Positions 37,489 to 45,839 of a stretch of 64,000 nucleotides of DNA are shown in pieces. The translations under genes were made by a program, and so were the position numbers. Location of the stretch: assembly GCA_964576515.1 (NCBI GenBank), contig CAZNUW010000003.1, forward strand, positions 248,001 to 312,000, written 5' to 3'. The stretch's first letter is position 1. Each line of letters opens with the position of its first letter. The notes below the pieces were generated by a model, which was not told the DNA's origin, did no database searches, and saw only the letters and a program-made list of their open reading frames with translations. Source of the stretch: SHVO01 sp964576515. Lineage in GTDB: Bacteria > Pseudomonadota > Alphaproteobacteria > Rhodospirillales > Rhodospirillaceae.

Positions 37489-38249
37489 TGGCGGGCGCTT
37501 CCGTGACAGACGCGCCGACGGCGTGCGTGCTCATCATCGGCGACGAGATCCTGTCGGGCCGGACCCAGGACGCGAACCTCAAATATTTCGCGGCGCGTTT
37601 CGCGGAATTGGGCGTGCGGCTGAAAGAGGCCCGGGTCATCCCCGACGACGCGGACGTGATCGTCGACACGCTTAATATATGCCGCGCGCGTTATACATAT
37701 GTGATCACGACGGGCGGCATCGGCCCCACCCACGACGACATCACCGCGGCCTGCGTCGCCCGTGCGTTCGGACGCAAGGTCGTGCGCGATCCCGGCGTGG
37801 TGGCGCGCATGACGGCTTATTTCGGCGACCGCTTGAACGAGGCGCGGCTGAAGATGGCCGAGGTGCCCGACGGCCCGGATGTCAGCCTGATCGAGAGCGA
37901 AACGACCATCGCGCCGGGCTTTAAGATCGAAAACGTCTTTGTGCTGGCGGGCGTGCCGAGCATCGCGCACGCGATGTTTGAAGCGCTGGCCGCGCAGTTG
38001 AAAGGCGGCGCGCCGATGCTGTCGGGCAGCGTCGGCGCGGAGGTGCGCGAGGGCGATATCGCCGAAGGCCTCACCGTGATCCAGGCGAAATATCCGGCGG
38101 TGGCGCTGGGAAGCTATCCCTCGATCCGGGGCAGCGCGTTTCACACCAGCATCGTCGCACGCGCCACGGACCGCGACATGATTTCGCGAGCGCTCGACGA
38201 AGTGGCCGCGTTGATGCGCGCGCTGGGCGCGACGCCCGCCCGCGATTAG
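37488..38249 (+). CDS. CinA-like molybdopterin-binding-domain protein
   Basis: The 253-residue protein carries the MoCF/MoaB-like fold found at the N-terminus of CinA: IIGDEILSGRTQDANLKYFA and TTGGIGPTHDDITAA. The C-terminal nicotinamide-nucleotide deamidase domain of full CinA is absent, so it is the short COG1058 type. Some related proteins hydrolyse ADP-ribose or FAD-type nucleotides, which would fit its coupling to a Nudix gene, but this is inference. AGGA precedes the ATG, which overlaps the mutT stop. Its stop overlaps the convergent rluA-type stop by 3 bases. Confidence 0.85.
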   Translation: MAGASVTDAPTACVLIIGDEILSGRTQDANLKYFAARFAELGVRLKEARVIPDDADVIVDTLNICRARYTYVITTGGIGPTHDDITAACVARAFGRKVVRDPGVVARMTAYFGDRLNEARLKMAEVPDGPDVSLIESETTIAPGFKIENVFVLAGVPSIAHAMFEALAAQLKGGAPMLSGSVGAEVREGDIAEGLTVIQAKYPAVALGSYPSIRGSAFHTSIVARATDRDMISRALDEVAALMRALGATPARD

Positions 38250-39001
38250 TCCGCGCTCTCGGCGGCGCCTTTGTCGCCGTCGCCCTTGAAACCGCAGGCC
38301 GTCAGCATCTCGCGCATATGCGCGGGCGCGGGCGCGCGCACGCGGATGGGATCGCGCTTGGCATAGAGCGGCAATACGATGGCGCGTGCGTGCAACATCA
38401 AACCGCCTTCGACGCCCTTGGTGTCCGGGCGGCCATACACACGATCGCCCATGACGGGGCATCCAAGCAGCGCCGCATGGACGCGGATCTGATGCGTGCG
38501 GCCGGTGTGCGGATGGAACTCGACCCAGCTGCGCACGCCATCCGGCGTTTCGACGGAACCGCGCACCTTGTAGTCGGTGATCGCGGACTGACCGTTGGGA
38601 TCGGCCTGCATCTTCCAGCCGGCGCCTTGGTTGGGAATTTTGGCGAGCGCAAGTTTGATACGCCCTTCGTCTTCCCGTGGGCGTCCATCGACGATGGCCC
38701 AGTACGTCTTGCGCACCTTGCCGCTCGCGAACAGATCGCCGACATCGCGCAGCGCCTTGGTGTGGCGGCCGAGTACGAGGCAGCCCGAGGTGTCGCGGTC
38801 GAGACGATGGGCGAGCGCGGGTGTGCGCGGCAGGCCAAACGTCAGATGAACAAACGCCTGTTCCAGATTCGGTCCACCGCCGAAGCCTGCGTGCACCGGC
38901 ATCGCGGTCGGTTTGTCGATCACCAGGATCATCGCGTCCCGGTACAAAACGCGGGATTCGATCTCGGCCTGGGAGATGGGCGCTGCGGCGGGATTCGGCA
39001 T
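38246..39001 (-). CDS. RluA-family RNA pseudouridine synthase
   Basis: This enzyme isomerises uridine to pseudouridine in rRNA or tRNA. The catalytic Asp is in AHRLDRDTSGCLVLG. VIDKPTAMPVHAG and HPHTGRTHQIRVHAALLG are typical RluA-family blocks. No S4 RNA-binding domain precedes the catalytic domain, so it resembles RluA/RluC-like short forms or TruC; the target site is unknown. I use the ATG at 39001 (251 residues); a GTG at 39025, directly preceded by GAG, would add eight residues. Confidence 0.88.
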   Translation of the reverse strand: MPNPAAAPISQAEIESRVLYRDAMILVIDKPTAMPVHAGFGGGPNLEQAFVHLTFGLPRTPALAHRLDRDTSGCLVLGRHTKALRDVGDLFASGKVRKTYWAIVDGRPREDEGRIKLALAKIPNQGAGWKMQADPNGQSAITDYKVRGSVETPDGVRSWVEFHPHTGRTHQIRVHAALLGCPVMGDRVYGRPDTKGVEGGLMLHARAIVLPLYAKRDPIRVRAPAPAHMREMLTACGFKGDGDKGAAESAD

Positions 39002-39107
39002 GGGCCGAGGCTTTGCCCGAAACACCTCACGCGATCAAGGGAAAGCTCACCCTCGACAGACCCCTTTCGCGCATTAAATATGCCTCCACATATAGCGTGG
39101 GTTTCAT

Positions 39108-40094
39108 ATGACGGCTTTCTCGGTTCTCGATCTCGCCCCTATCCCGCAAGGCTCGTCCGCGGGCGCGTCCTTGCGCAATTCGCTCGACCTTGCCCAACAC
39201 GCCGAGCGGCTGGGATACACGCGCTATTGGCTGGCGGAGCATCACAACTTCCCCGGCATCGCGAGCGCGGCGACCTCGGTGGTCATCGGGCATATCGCGG
39301 CGGGCACCAAGACGATCCGCGTGGGCGCGGGCGGCGTCATGCTGCCGAACCACTCGCCGCTCGTGATCGCCGAACAATTCGGCACGCTGGAGTCCCTTTA
39401 TCCGGGCCGTATCGATCTCGGCCTCGGCCGCGCGCCGGGCACCGACCAGGCGACATGGCGCGCGCTGCGCCGCGATCCGAGTGCGGCTGAACGGTTCCCG
39501 CAGGATGTCGCGGAGCTTCAAGCCCTGCTCGGGCCCGCGGAACCGGGGCAGACAATTCATGCGGTGCCGGGCGTCGGTACAAACGTGCCCTTGTGGATTT
39601 TGGGCTCCAGTCTCTTCGGCGCGCAGTTGGCCGCGCACTATGGATTGCCGTTCGCCTTCGCGTCCCATTTCGCGCCGGACGCGCTGGAAGACGCGCTCAA
39701 GATTTACCGCGCGCGATTCAAGCCGTCGGCGCAACTGGAAAAACCCTACGCCATGATCGGCGTCAATGTCGTCGCGGCGGAAACGGACGCCGAGGCCAAG
39801 CACCTCTTCACCTCGCTCCAGCAGGCCTTCATCGGCGTCATCCGCAACGCGCGCACGCAACTGCCGCCGCCGGTGGACACGATGGACGATCTCTGGTCGC
39901 CGGCGGAAAGGGACTATGTCGCACGCATGCTGCGGTTCGGCTTCGCGGGCAGCGCCGCGACCGTGCGCGCGCGGGTGTCGGAGGCGATCGCGCACACCAC
40001 CGCCGATGAGGTGATGGTGACAAGCATGATCTACGACCACGGCGCGCGCGTCCGCTCGTTCGAGATCGTGGCCGGGGCGGTGAAGGGGCTCTAG
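39108..40094 (+). CDS. LLM-class flavin-dependent oxidoreductase (luciferase-like)
   Basis: The 328-residue protein is a luciferase-like monooxygenase fold of the short YhbW type. It opens with FSVLDLAPIPQGSSAGASL and continues RYWLAEHHNFPGIASAA, VGAGGVMLPNHSPLVIAEQF and GRIDLGLGRAPGTD, all hallmarks of this group. These enzymes use reduced FMN or F420; FMN is likely here. Substrate unknown. It is a single gene, divergent from the rluA-type gene with 106 bases between. Confidence 0.88.
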   Translation: MTAFSVLDLAPIPQGSSAGASLRNSLDLAQHAERLGYTRYWLAEHHNFPGIASAATSVVIGHIAAGTKTIRVGAGGVMLPNHSPLVIAEQFGTLESLYPGRIDLGLGRAPGTDQATWRALRRDPSAAERFPQDVAELQALLGPAEPGQTIHAVPGVGTNVPLWILGSSLFGAQLAAHYGLPFAFASHFAPDALEDALKIYRARFKPSAQLEKPYAMIGVNVVAAETDAEAKHLFTSLQQAFIGVIRNARTQLPPPVDTMDDLWSPAERDYVARMLRFGFAGSAATVRARVSEAIAHTTADEVMVTSMIYDHGARVRSFEIVAGAVKGL

Positions 40095-40144
40095 AGTCGA
40101 TTGCGTTTAAATTGATTCGGCGCGGTTCAGGCGTTTTTGATTTT

Positions 40145-40192
40145 GAGCCGGTTCTTATCGGAAAACCGCGCACACTTTTCCGGAACCGGCTC
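40145..40192. repeat. intergenic palindromic element
   Basis: GAGCCGGTTC and GAACCGGCTC form the outer arms; CGGAAAA and TTTTCCG form inner arms, separated on the left side by TTAT, with a 10-base centre. The layout (about 48 bp, two nested stems) looks like the dispersed intergenic palindromes of Rhizobiales genomes. Only one copy was seen here. Confidence 0.7.
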
Positions 40193-40254
40193 TCAGCACC
40201 GTCATTGCACCCAGCCGCGCGCATGGTTAGTTTACCCACGCGCATTTGCCCCGT

Positions 40255-40343
40255 GCCCGCTTGGCGGAATTGGTAGACGCAACGGACTTAAAATCCGTAG
40301 TCCAGTAATGGACGTGCCGGTTCAAGTCCGGCAGTGGGCACCA
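40255..40343 (+). tRNA. tRNA-Leu (UAA)
   Basis: The acceptor arms GCCCGCT and AGTGGGC pair with one G-U. The D-arm region GGCGGAATTGGTAGACGC is typical of tRNA-Leu. The anticodon stem ACGGA/TCCGT encloses the loop CTTAAAA, giving anticodon UAA at 40289-40291. A long variable arm (class II) and the T-loop GGTTCAAGTCC follow. The 3' CCA is encoded. It reads UUA (and UUG by wobble) codons. Confidence 0.97.
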
Positions 40344-40421
40344 TTTTAGCCGTCGCAGATCCGGATTTTCCTCAATCCAGCTCACAATGATTCCTGGAGC
40401 GCGGGGCGGATTCATCGTTAT

Positions 40422-40448
40422 GATTGGCGTCGCTTTCAGCCGCCAATC
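40422..40448 (+). promoter_or_regulatory. leader hairpin next to the amidase ribosome site
   Basis: GATTGGCG and CGCCAATC form a perfect 8-bp stem with an 11-base loop, directly abutting the Shine-Dalgarno GGAGG at 40449-40453, with the ATG at 40461. Such placement can affect translation or protect the 5' end; no known riboswitch is recognised. Confidence 0.35.
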
Positions 40449-40460
40449 GGAGGATGGAAT

Positions 40461-42062
40461 ATGCGCACCGGGTTCCTGGTTGTTCTGACGCTTGTTGTGC
40501 CGCCGCTGTTGTCGGCCTGTTCGGACAACAAGCCGCCCGCGGCCGCCGCCTATTCCGTGGAGGAGGTTCCGCTGTCGCAGGTCTCCGCCGACCTCGCGGC
40601 GGGGAAGACCACCTCCGCCGAGATCACCAAGGCTTATATCCACCGCATCGAAACCATGGACGGTGAACTGAACGGCGTCATCATGATCGCGCCGGACGCC
40701 GTGCAGCAGGCCGAAGCCTCCGACAAGCGCCGCGCCGCCGGGCAAGCGCTGGGCCCGCTGGACGGCATCCCGATCCTGTTCAAGGACAACCATGACGCCG
40801 TCGGCATGCCGACGACCGCGGGCTCGTTCGCGCTGGAGAAGAATTATCCGGCGGTGGATTCCGAAGTCGTGAAGCGCCTGCGCGCCGCAGGGGCCGTCAT
40901 CCTCGGCAAGGCCAACACCTCGCAGTTCGCGGGCTTCCGTGCGACCACCGCCTTCAACGGCAGCACCGTGGGCGGCAGCACCAAGAACCCCTACGACCCG
41001 ACGCGCACCGCGGCGGGATCGAGCAACGGATCGGGCATCGCGGCGGCCATGAGCTTCTCGGCGGCCACCGTCGGCACGCAGACGGGCGGGTCTATTGTCG
41101 GCCCGGCCAACGTCAACGGCGTCGTCGGCGTGAAGCCTACCATCGCGCTGGTCTCGCGCCGGGGGATCGTGCCGATCAGCCTGACCCAAGACACCGCCGG
41201 CCCCATGGCCCGCAACGTGCGCGACGCCGCCATGCTGCTGACCGTCATGGCGGGCACGGATCCGGGCGACCGCTGGTCGGCGGACGCGGACCAGCACAAG
41301 ACCGATTACGCCGCGGCCTTGAGCGCGGACGCGCTGAAAGGCAAGCGCGTGGGCTTCATCCGCCCGCAGGGCAACAACGCCGTCGTCGTCGGCGAGGTAT
41401 TCGACAAGGCGCTGGCCACCATGACCGCCGAGGGCGCGGAAATGGTCGAGATCCCGGCGGAGATCCTGGTCGATCCCCGCCCCGAAATGCGCGTCACGCT
41501 GCTGCACGACTTCAAGGAAGACCTGAACGCCTATCTGGCCGGGACGCCGGATACGGTGACGGTGCGCACGCTGGCCGACCTCATCGCGTTCAGCAAAGCC
41601 GATCCGCGCGAGAGCATGCACGGCATGGACCTGTGGACGGATTCCGAGGCCACCGACGGCGGCCGTCAGAACCCGGCCTATATCGAGAACATGGCCAAGG
41701 CCATGAAGATGACCCGCGACGACGGCGTCGACCGCATCCTGAAGGAGTTCGACGTGGTCGCCATCGTCACGCCGACGGGCGGACCCGCCGCCGCGCTCGA
41801 TCCCGACGGCACGCCGGGCACGGGCCCCATCCCGGCGGAACGCGGCACGGCGCCCGCCTCGCTGACCACCACGACCGCGGTCGCGGGGTATCCTATCATC
41901 TCGGTGCCGATGGGCCTTGTGAACGGGCTTCCGGTGGGACTGTCGTTCGGCGGAACGGCGTGGACGGAGGCGTTGCTGTTGTCGCTCGCCTACGACTTCG
42001 AGCAAGCCGCCAACGCCCGCGTGCCGCCGGCGCGCGCGAAGGCCGTCACGCCGCAGCAATAA
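40461..42062 (+). CDS. lipoprotein amidase (amidase-signature family)
   Basis: The 533-residue protein has a lipoprotein signal peptide ending LLSAC, so C20 is the probable lipid anchor. The amidase-signature fold hydrolyses C-N bonds with a Ser-cisSer-Lys triad: K108 in LFKDNHD, S187 in AGSSNGSG and S211 in GTQTGGS. The spacing of 24 between the serines fits the family. GTQTGGSIVGPA replaces the common GTDTGGSIRxPA, so the Arg next to the active site is missing. Family members include peptide amidases and fatty-acid amide hydrolases; a periplasmic or outer-membrane substrate is likely but unknown. GGAGG precedes the ATG. Confidence 0.9.
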   Translation: MRTGFLVVLTLVVPPLLSACSDNKPPAAAAYSVEEVPLSQVSADLAAGKTTSAEITKAYIHRIETMDGELNGVIMIAPDAVQQAEASDKRRAAGQALGPLDGIPILFKDNHDAVGMPTTAGSFALEKNYPAVDSEVVKRLRAAGAVILGKANTSQFAGFRATTAFNGSTVGGSTKNPYDPTRTAAGSSNGSGIAAAMSFSAATVGTQTGGSIVGPANVNGVVGVKPTIALVSRRGIVPISLTQDTAGPMARNVRDAAMLLTVMAGTDPGDRWSADADQHKTDYAAALSADALKGKRVGFIRPQGNNAVVVGEVFDKALATMTAEGAEMVEIPAEILVDPRPEMRVTLLHDFKEDLNAYLAGTPDTVTVRTLADLIAFSKADPRESMHGMDLWTDSEATDGGRQNPAYIENMAKAMKMTRDDGVDRILKEFDVVAIVTPTGGPAAALDPDGTPGTGPIPAERGTAPASLTTTTAVAGYPIISVPMGLVNGLPVGLSFGGTAWTEALLLSLAYDFEQAANARVPPARAKAVTPQQ

Positions 42063-42179
42063 CCGGATCGAGTTCACGCCGGACCTGAGCGCGTCCGGAT
42101 AGCCACCTGTGCGGGATGTTGCTACAACGCCCCGGGGCCGCGCGCAGACAGGCGCCGGTGGTGAGTTAGGTATCCGAAC

Positions 42180-45100
42180 GTGGTGGGCGCAGGCGGACGG
42201 TTTTCTCCGCGGATCTTGAGTTTCGTTCTGCTCGCGACGGTGTTGGCCGCCGCGAACACTTATGGCTCCACCCTGGCCGCGGCGCTGTTCCTGAACCGCG
42301 CGGGCGCCGACGCGATCCCCATCTATTACGTCGTTTACGCGGCCGTCTCGATCCCGCTGTCGATCGTCTTCACGCGCCTGATCGACCGCTGGCCGCGCTC
42401 CGTGCTTTTCACAGGCTTCCTCGCGGGCGGCGCGGCGGTGATGGCCGCCGCCGCGGGCGCCGCGCATACGGACTCGCTGGTCCTTCTGTATGCGCTTTAC
42501 ATCGTCATCAGCGTTTTCGAGCAGACCAGCTACAGCATCTTCTATGTACTGGTGGCCGACTACTTCACCTCCGTTGAGACCAACCGCAGCACGACGGCGC
42601 TTGCCGTGGGCATGGCGGCGGGCGGTTTGATCGGGGGCGGCCTCGCGGGCCTGGGGGCCGAGGGGTTCAGCCCGGCCACATTGCTTTACGGGATGCCCGC
42701 GTTGCTGGCGGCGACCCTGGGCGCATTCGTCGTCCTGCGGCGGCGCGTGAAACCGTTGGGCGAGCAGGAACCGCAGGAAGAGGAAGGCTTGTGGGAAAGC
42801 TTCGCGGCCTTCGCCCCGCTGGTCGCCCGCTATCCCATCGTCGCGCTGATCTCCGCCGGCGTTTTCCTCAACATCGTCGTGCAGAGCGTCATCGAGTATC
42901 AGGTGTTCGTCATCTATGCCGAACGTTTCCCCGACGAACAGGATCTCACACGTTTCCTGGGCATCCTGAACGGCGCGTTGAACGTCCTCAACATCCTGAC
43001 CAGTACGTTGATCACGGGGCCTTTGCTCACGCGTCTGGGCGTCGCGCGCATGAATGTGGTGTACCCCGTGATGACCGTCACCGCGTTCGGCGCGCTCGGC
43101 GCGTCGTTTGGCTTGCCGGCGGCGGTCTATAGCCACGTAGTGTACGATCCTTGGGCGCATAGCGTCGACGCCCCGATCTTCGTATCGAACTACAACGCCA
43201 TGCCGCACCGGTTCATGGGCAAGGTCCGCATCTTCAACGACGGACTTGTCTATCCCTTCGCCATGGCGGTGACGGGCGGCGCGCTGTGGCTGGCGCAAGA
43301 CCGCATCTCGCAAGGCGCGGTGACATGGATCGGTTTCGGCCTGGCCCTCGCCTTCCTCGTCTGCGGCGTCGCGATCCGCTACGCCTATCCCAAAGCCTTG
43401 CGCGACATGCTGCGGGAGGGCTCGCTGGACTTCAGCGGATCCGCGGCGCGCGACGTCGATGTGCCCACCGCCGATGTGCGCCGGTTGCTGAAGAGCGGCG
43501 ATCCCGGCGACCAAAGCGCGGGCCTGGAGTTGGCGGTGCGCGGCGACTTGAGCGCCGTCCAGAATGAGATCGAGGACTTGCTCGGGCGGCGTCAGGACGC
43601 CGTCAACGCGCTGTTCCTCGCCTTGAGCGACCGGCACCCCGGCCCGGCGTTCACACGCGGCCTCGTGGCGCTGACATCGGCGGAGGACGCCGGCGTGCGC
43701 GCGTTGGCGCTCGAAGCCTTGATGAACACGCCCTCGGCGCTTGACGACACGCGCCTCGCGGAGCTCGCCAAGGATCAGGCGCCGACCGTCGCCGCGCTGG
43801 CGGTGATCGCTCTGATGCGCCGGCGCGCCTTGAACGACACGGAAGAACATGTTCTCGCGCGGTTCCTCGCTGGACCGGAACGTTTGCGCGTGCGCGCGCT
43901 GCACGTGATCCGCCGCGCGCGGGATCCGGCGTTCCGGCCGCTTCTGCTGCGTCTGCGCGAAACGCTGTCCACGGCCGCCCTGCCCGACCTGCTCGACGCC
44001 GCCGCAGCACTCGGCCCCGAAGCGCCCGCCGAAGCCGAAACGTGGGCGCGCGAAGCCCTTACGGGCAAAGGCCTGAAGGACGCCGCCGCGCGCGACGCGG
44101 CGTGTCGCCTTCTGGCGGCGCGCGGCAATGTTCACGCCATCGGCGCGATCGCGCGTGTCCTCGGCGATCCCTTGCAGGAGGTGCGCTCGGAAGCCGCGAA
44201 AGCCCTCGCGCGTTTTGGGAGCGCAGCCCTTCCTGCGATCAGAGACAGGCTCGCCGACGGCGACGATCTGGTGGAAGCGGCGGCCATCGAGGCCATCGGT
44301 CTGATCGGCGGACCCGAGGCGGAAGCGATTTTGTTCGCGCACCTGAACGGCCGCCACTTCACGACCCTGCGGCGCAACACGAAGCGGCTCGCCATGCTGC
44401 CGCCGCCCCGGGCTGACGATTTCTGGGCGAAGGATTTCTGGGCTCCGCTGGCCGCGGCGCTGGCCGACAGCAACCGACAGGCCATGGAAACGACGTTCGC
44501 GGTGCTTGCCGCCTTGGGATACCGCCGCACGCTGCAAGCCATGCGCGGCATCATGGCCGGCGGCGACGTGCGCAGCCGCGCGAACGCGGTCGAGACCATC
44601 GCATCCATCGGGCATCGCAATTTCGTGCTGCCGCTGCTGCCGCTCTTGGAAGGCGGCATGGATGCGGGTGCCAGCCGGCGCGGCCAAAGCACCGCCGACG
44701 AACTGGAAAAAGTGGTCGAGAACGCGCTTACGGATTCCAACCGGTGGATGCGCGCCGGCGCCGTACTGGCGGCCGCCGAACTCGGCCTGCCCCGGCCGAT
44801 GGAAAACGACCCCGAACCGGTTGTCCAAGACGCCATCGATACCGTGACAGACGTGACCAAAGAGAAGGAGGCCCTGATGAGCCGCTTGATCTTCCTGAAG
44901 ACCCTTCCGCTGTTCGAGGGATTGTCCCTCGACGATCTGATGTCGGTCGACGACGCGCTAGGGCACGACAGCTATCTGACCGGCGAAACCATCGTGACCG
45001 AGGGCGACGCCGGCGCGACGCTGTTCATCCTGGCGAGCGGCGCAGCGTCGGTGCGCATCGGCGTCGACATGAAAGAGGTCGCGCACTTGAGCAAGGGCGA

Positions 45101-45299
45101 GTTCTTCGGGGAGATGGCCTTGTTCGACGATCAACCGCGTTCGGCGACCGTCGTTGCCCTGACGGATACGCGGCTCCTGACCCTCGACCGCGACCGCTTC
45201 TCGACGCTGGTGATGCAGCGGCCCGAGGTGCTGTTCCACATTTGCAGGATGTTCGGCGCGCGCCTGCGCGAGACCAACCGCCGCCTGATCGCGGCCTGA
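42180..45299 (+). CDS. nucleotide-transporter-like membrane protein with HEAT repeats and cyclic-nucleotide-binding domain
   Basis: The 1039-residue protein has three parts. Residues about 10-405 form about twelve membrane helices resembling the Npt/TLC or MFS type of nucleotide transporter. Residues about 430-880 are Ala/Leu-rich helical HEAT-like repeats (such as EVRSEAAKALARFGSAALPA). Residues about 895-1035 are a cNMP-binding domain with FFGEMALFDDQPRSATV, which keeps the Glu and Arg that contact cAMP or cGMP. So transport may be gated by a cyclic nucleotide through a HEAT scaffold; that is inference. The start is a GTG, doubled (GTGGTG). Its stop lies 3 bases from that of the SET gene. 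Confidence 0.8.
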   Translation: MVGAGGRFSPRILSFVLLATVLAAANTYGSTLAAALFLNRAGADAIPIYYVVYAAVSIPLSIVFTRLIDRWPRSVLFTGFLAGGAAVMAAAAGAAHTDSLVLLYALYIVISVFEQTSYSIFYVLVADYFTSVETNRSTTALAVGMAAGGLIGGGLAGLGAEGFSPATLLYGMPALLAATLGAFVVLRRRVKPLGEQEPQEEEGLWESFAAFAPLVARYPIVALISAGVFLNIVVQSVIEYQVFVIYAERFPDEQDLTRFLGILNGALNVLNILTSTLITGPLLTRLGVARMNVVYPVMTVTAFGALGASFGLPAAVYSHVVYDPWAHSVDAPIFVSNYNAMPHRFMGKVRIFNDGLVYPFAMAVTGGALWLAQDRISQGAVTWIGFGLALAFLVCGVAIRYAYPKALRDMLREGSLDFSGSAARDVDVPTADVRRLLKSGDPGDQSAGLELAVRGDLSAVQNEIEDLLGRRQDAVNALFLALSDRHPGPAFTRGLVALTSAEDAGVRALALEALMNTPSALDDTRLAELAKDQAPTVAALAVIALMRRRALNDTEEHVLARFLAGPERLRVRALHVIRRARDPAFRPLLLRLRETLSTAALPDLLDAAAALGPEAPAEAETWAREALTGKGLKDAAARDAACRLLAARGNVHAIGAIARVLGDPLQEVRSEAAKALARFGSAALPAIRDRLADGDDLVEAAAIEAIGLIGGPEAEAILFAHLNGRHFTTLRRNTKRLAMLPPPRADDFWAKDFWAPLAAALADSNRQAMETTFAVLAALGYRRTLQAMRGIMAGGDVRSRANAVETIASIGHRNFVLPLLPLLEGGMDAGASRRGQSTADELEKVVENALTDSNRWMRAGAVLAAAELGLPRPMENDPEPVVQDAIDTVTDVTKEKEALMSRLIFLKTLPLFEGLSLDDLMSVDDALGHDSYLTGETIVTEGDAGATLFILASGAASVRIGVDMKEVAHLSKGEFFGEMALFDDQPRSATVVALTDTRLLTLDRDRFSTLVMQRPEVLFHICRMFGARLRETNRRLIAA

Positions 45300-45302
45300 T
45301 CC

Positions 45303-45839
45303 TTACTCGGCGACTTGAATAAGCGCGGCGTCCTGGTCGATACGGCGCTGCAGGTAGGGCGAGAAGTGGCCGCCATTGACGGCCTGCACGTCCGCGCGCC
45401 GCCAATCGTCGGGGCGGAGCTGACGGCGGCATCCCGCCTTCACGCACGACACCGAAAAGCACAGGAACTCGCTGGAATCCGTCGCGGCGTAGTCGAAGGT
45501 GATTTCTTCCCCCGGAAGGATCGGCCGCAGCGCGACCAGCGCGATCTGTCCGCTCAGGCCGCAATTCGGCTGGCAGCAGTGGTTGATGAGTTCGGCGGCA
45601 TCCACCGGTTCGAGCGGCGCGAGATACTGGCTTTCCTCCACCTGCACCACGTAGCGACGGATTTCCGGCGGCAGCGATTCCGCGACCGCCTGCGTCACGA
45701 TGCGTCCGCCCCACACCGCCACCAGCTCGCCCTGCCGCACAGGCTCCACCGCGTAAACACCGCGGCCCGGCTTATCGGCGCAGTCGCGCACCGTCAGCTT
45801 GGGCGAGAGATAGTTGGCGTGGGAGGACAAACCGCTCAT
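45303..45839 (-). CDS. SET-domain protein
   Basis: SET domains use S-adenosylmethionine to methylate protein lysines. The 178-residue protein shows GRGVYAVEPVRQGELVAVWG, then LINHCCQPNC with the substrate/SAM-contacting N86 and H87, and EEITFDYA with the catalytic Tyr Y117. Cysteines C127, C132 and C137 in FLCFSVSCVKAGCRR resemble a post-SET zinc site. The start overlaps the stop of the upstream methyltransferase by ATGA. Bacterial SET proteins are scattered and few targets are known, so the substrate is open. Confidence 0.88.
   Translation of the reverse strand: MSGLSSHANYLSPKLTVRDCADKPGRGVYAVEPVRQGELVAVWGGRIVTQAVAESLPPEIRRYVVQVEESQYLAPLEPVDAAELINHCCQPNCGLSGQIALVALRPILPGEEITFDYAATDSSEFLCFSVSCVKAGCRRQLRPDDWRRADVQAVNGGHFSPYLQRRIDQDAALIQVAE

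Noticed and set aside
42079..42098. Weak hairpin after the amidase gene
   Set aside because: Only a 6-bp stem (CCGGAC/GTCCGG) with no T-run; not convincing as a terminator.
40227..44828. 1533-residue open frame on the minus strand
   Set aside because: It lies antisense to the tRNA, amidase and transporter genes, is rich in Arg/His/Asp as a codon-shadow effect of high GC, and shows no domain or ribosome site.
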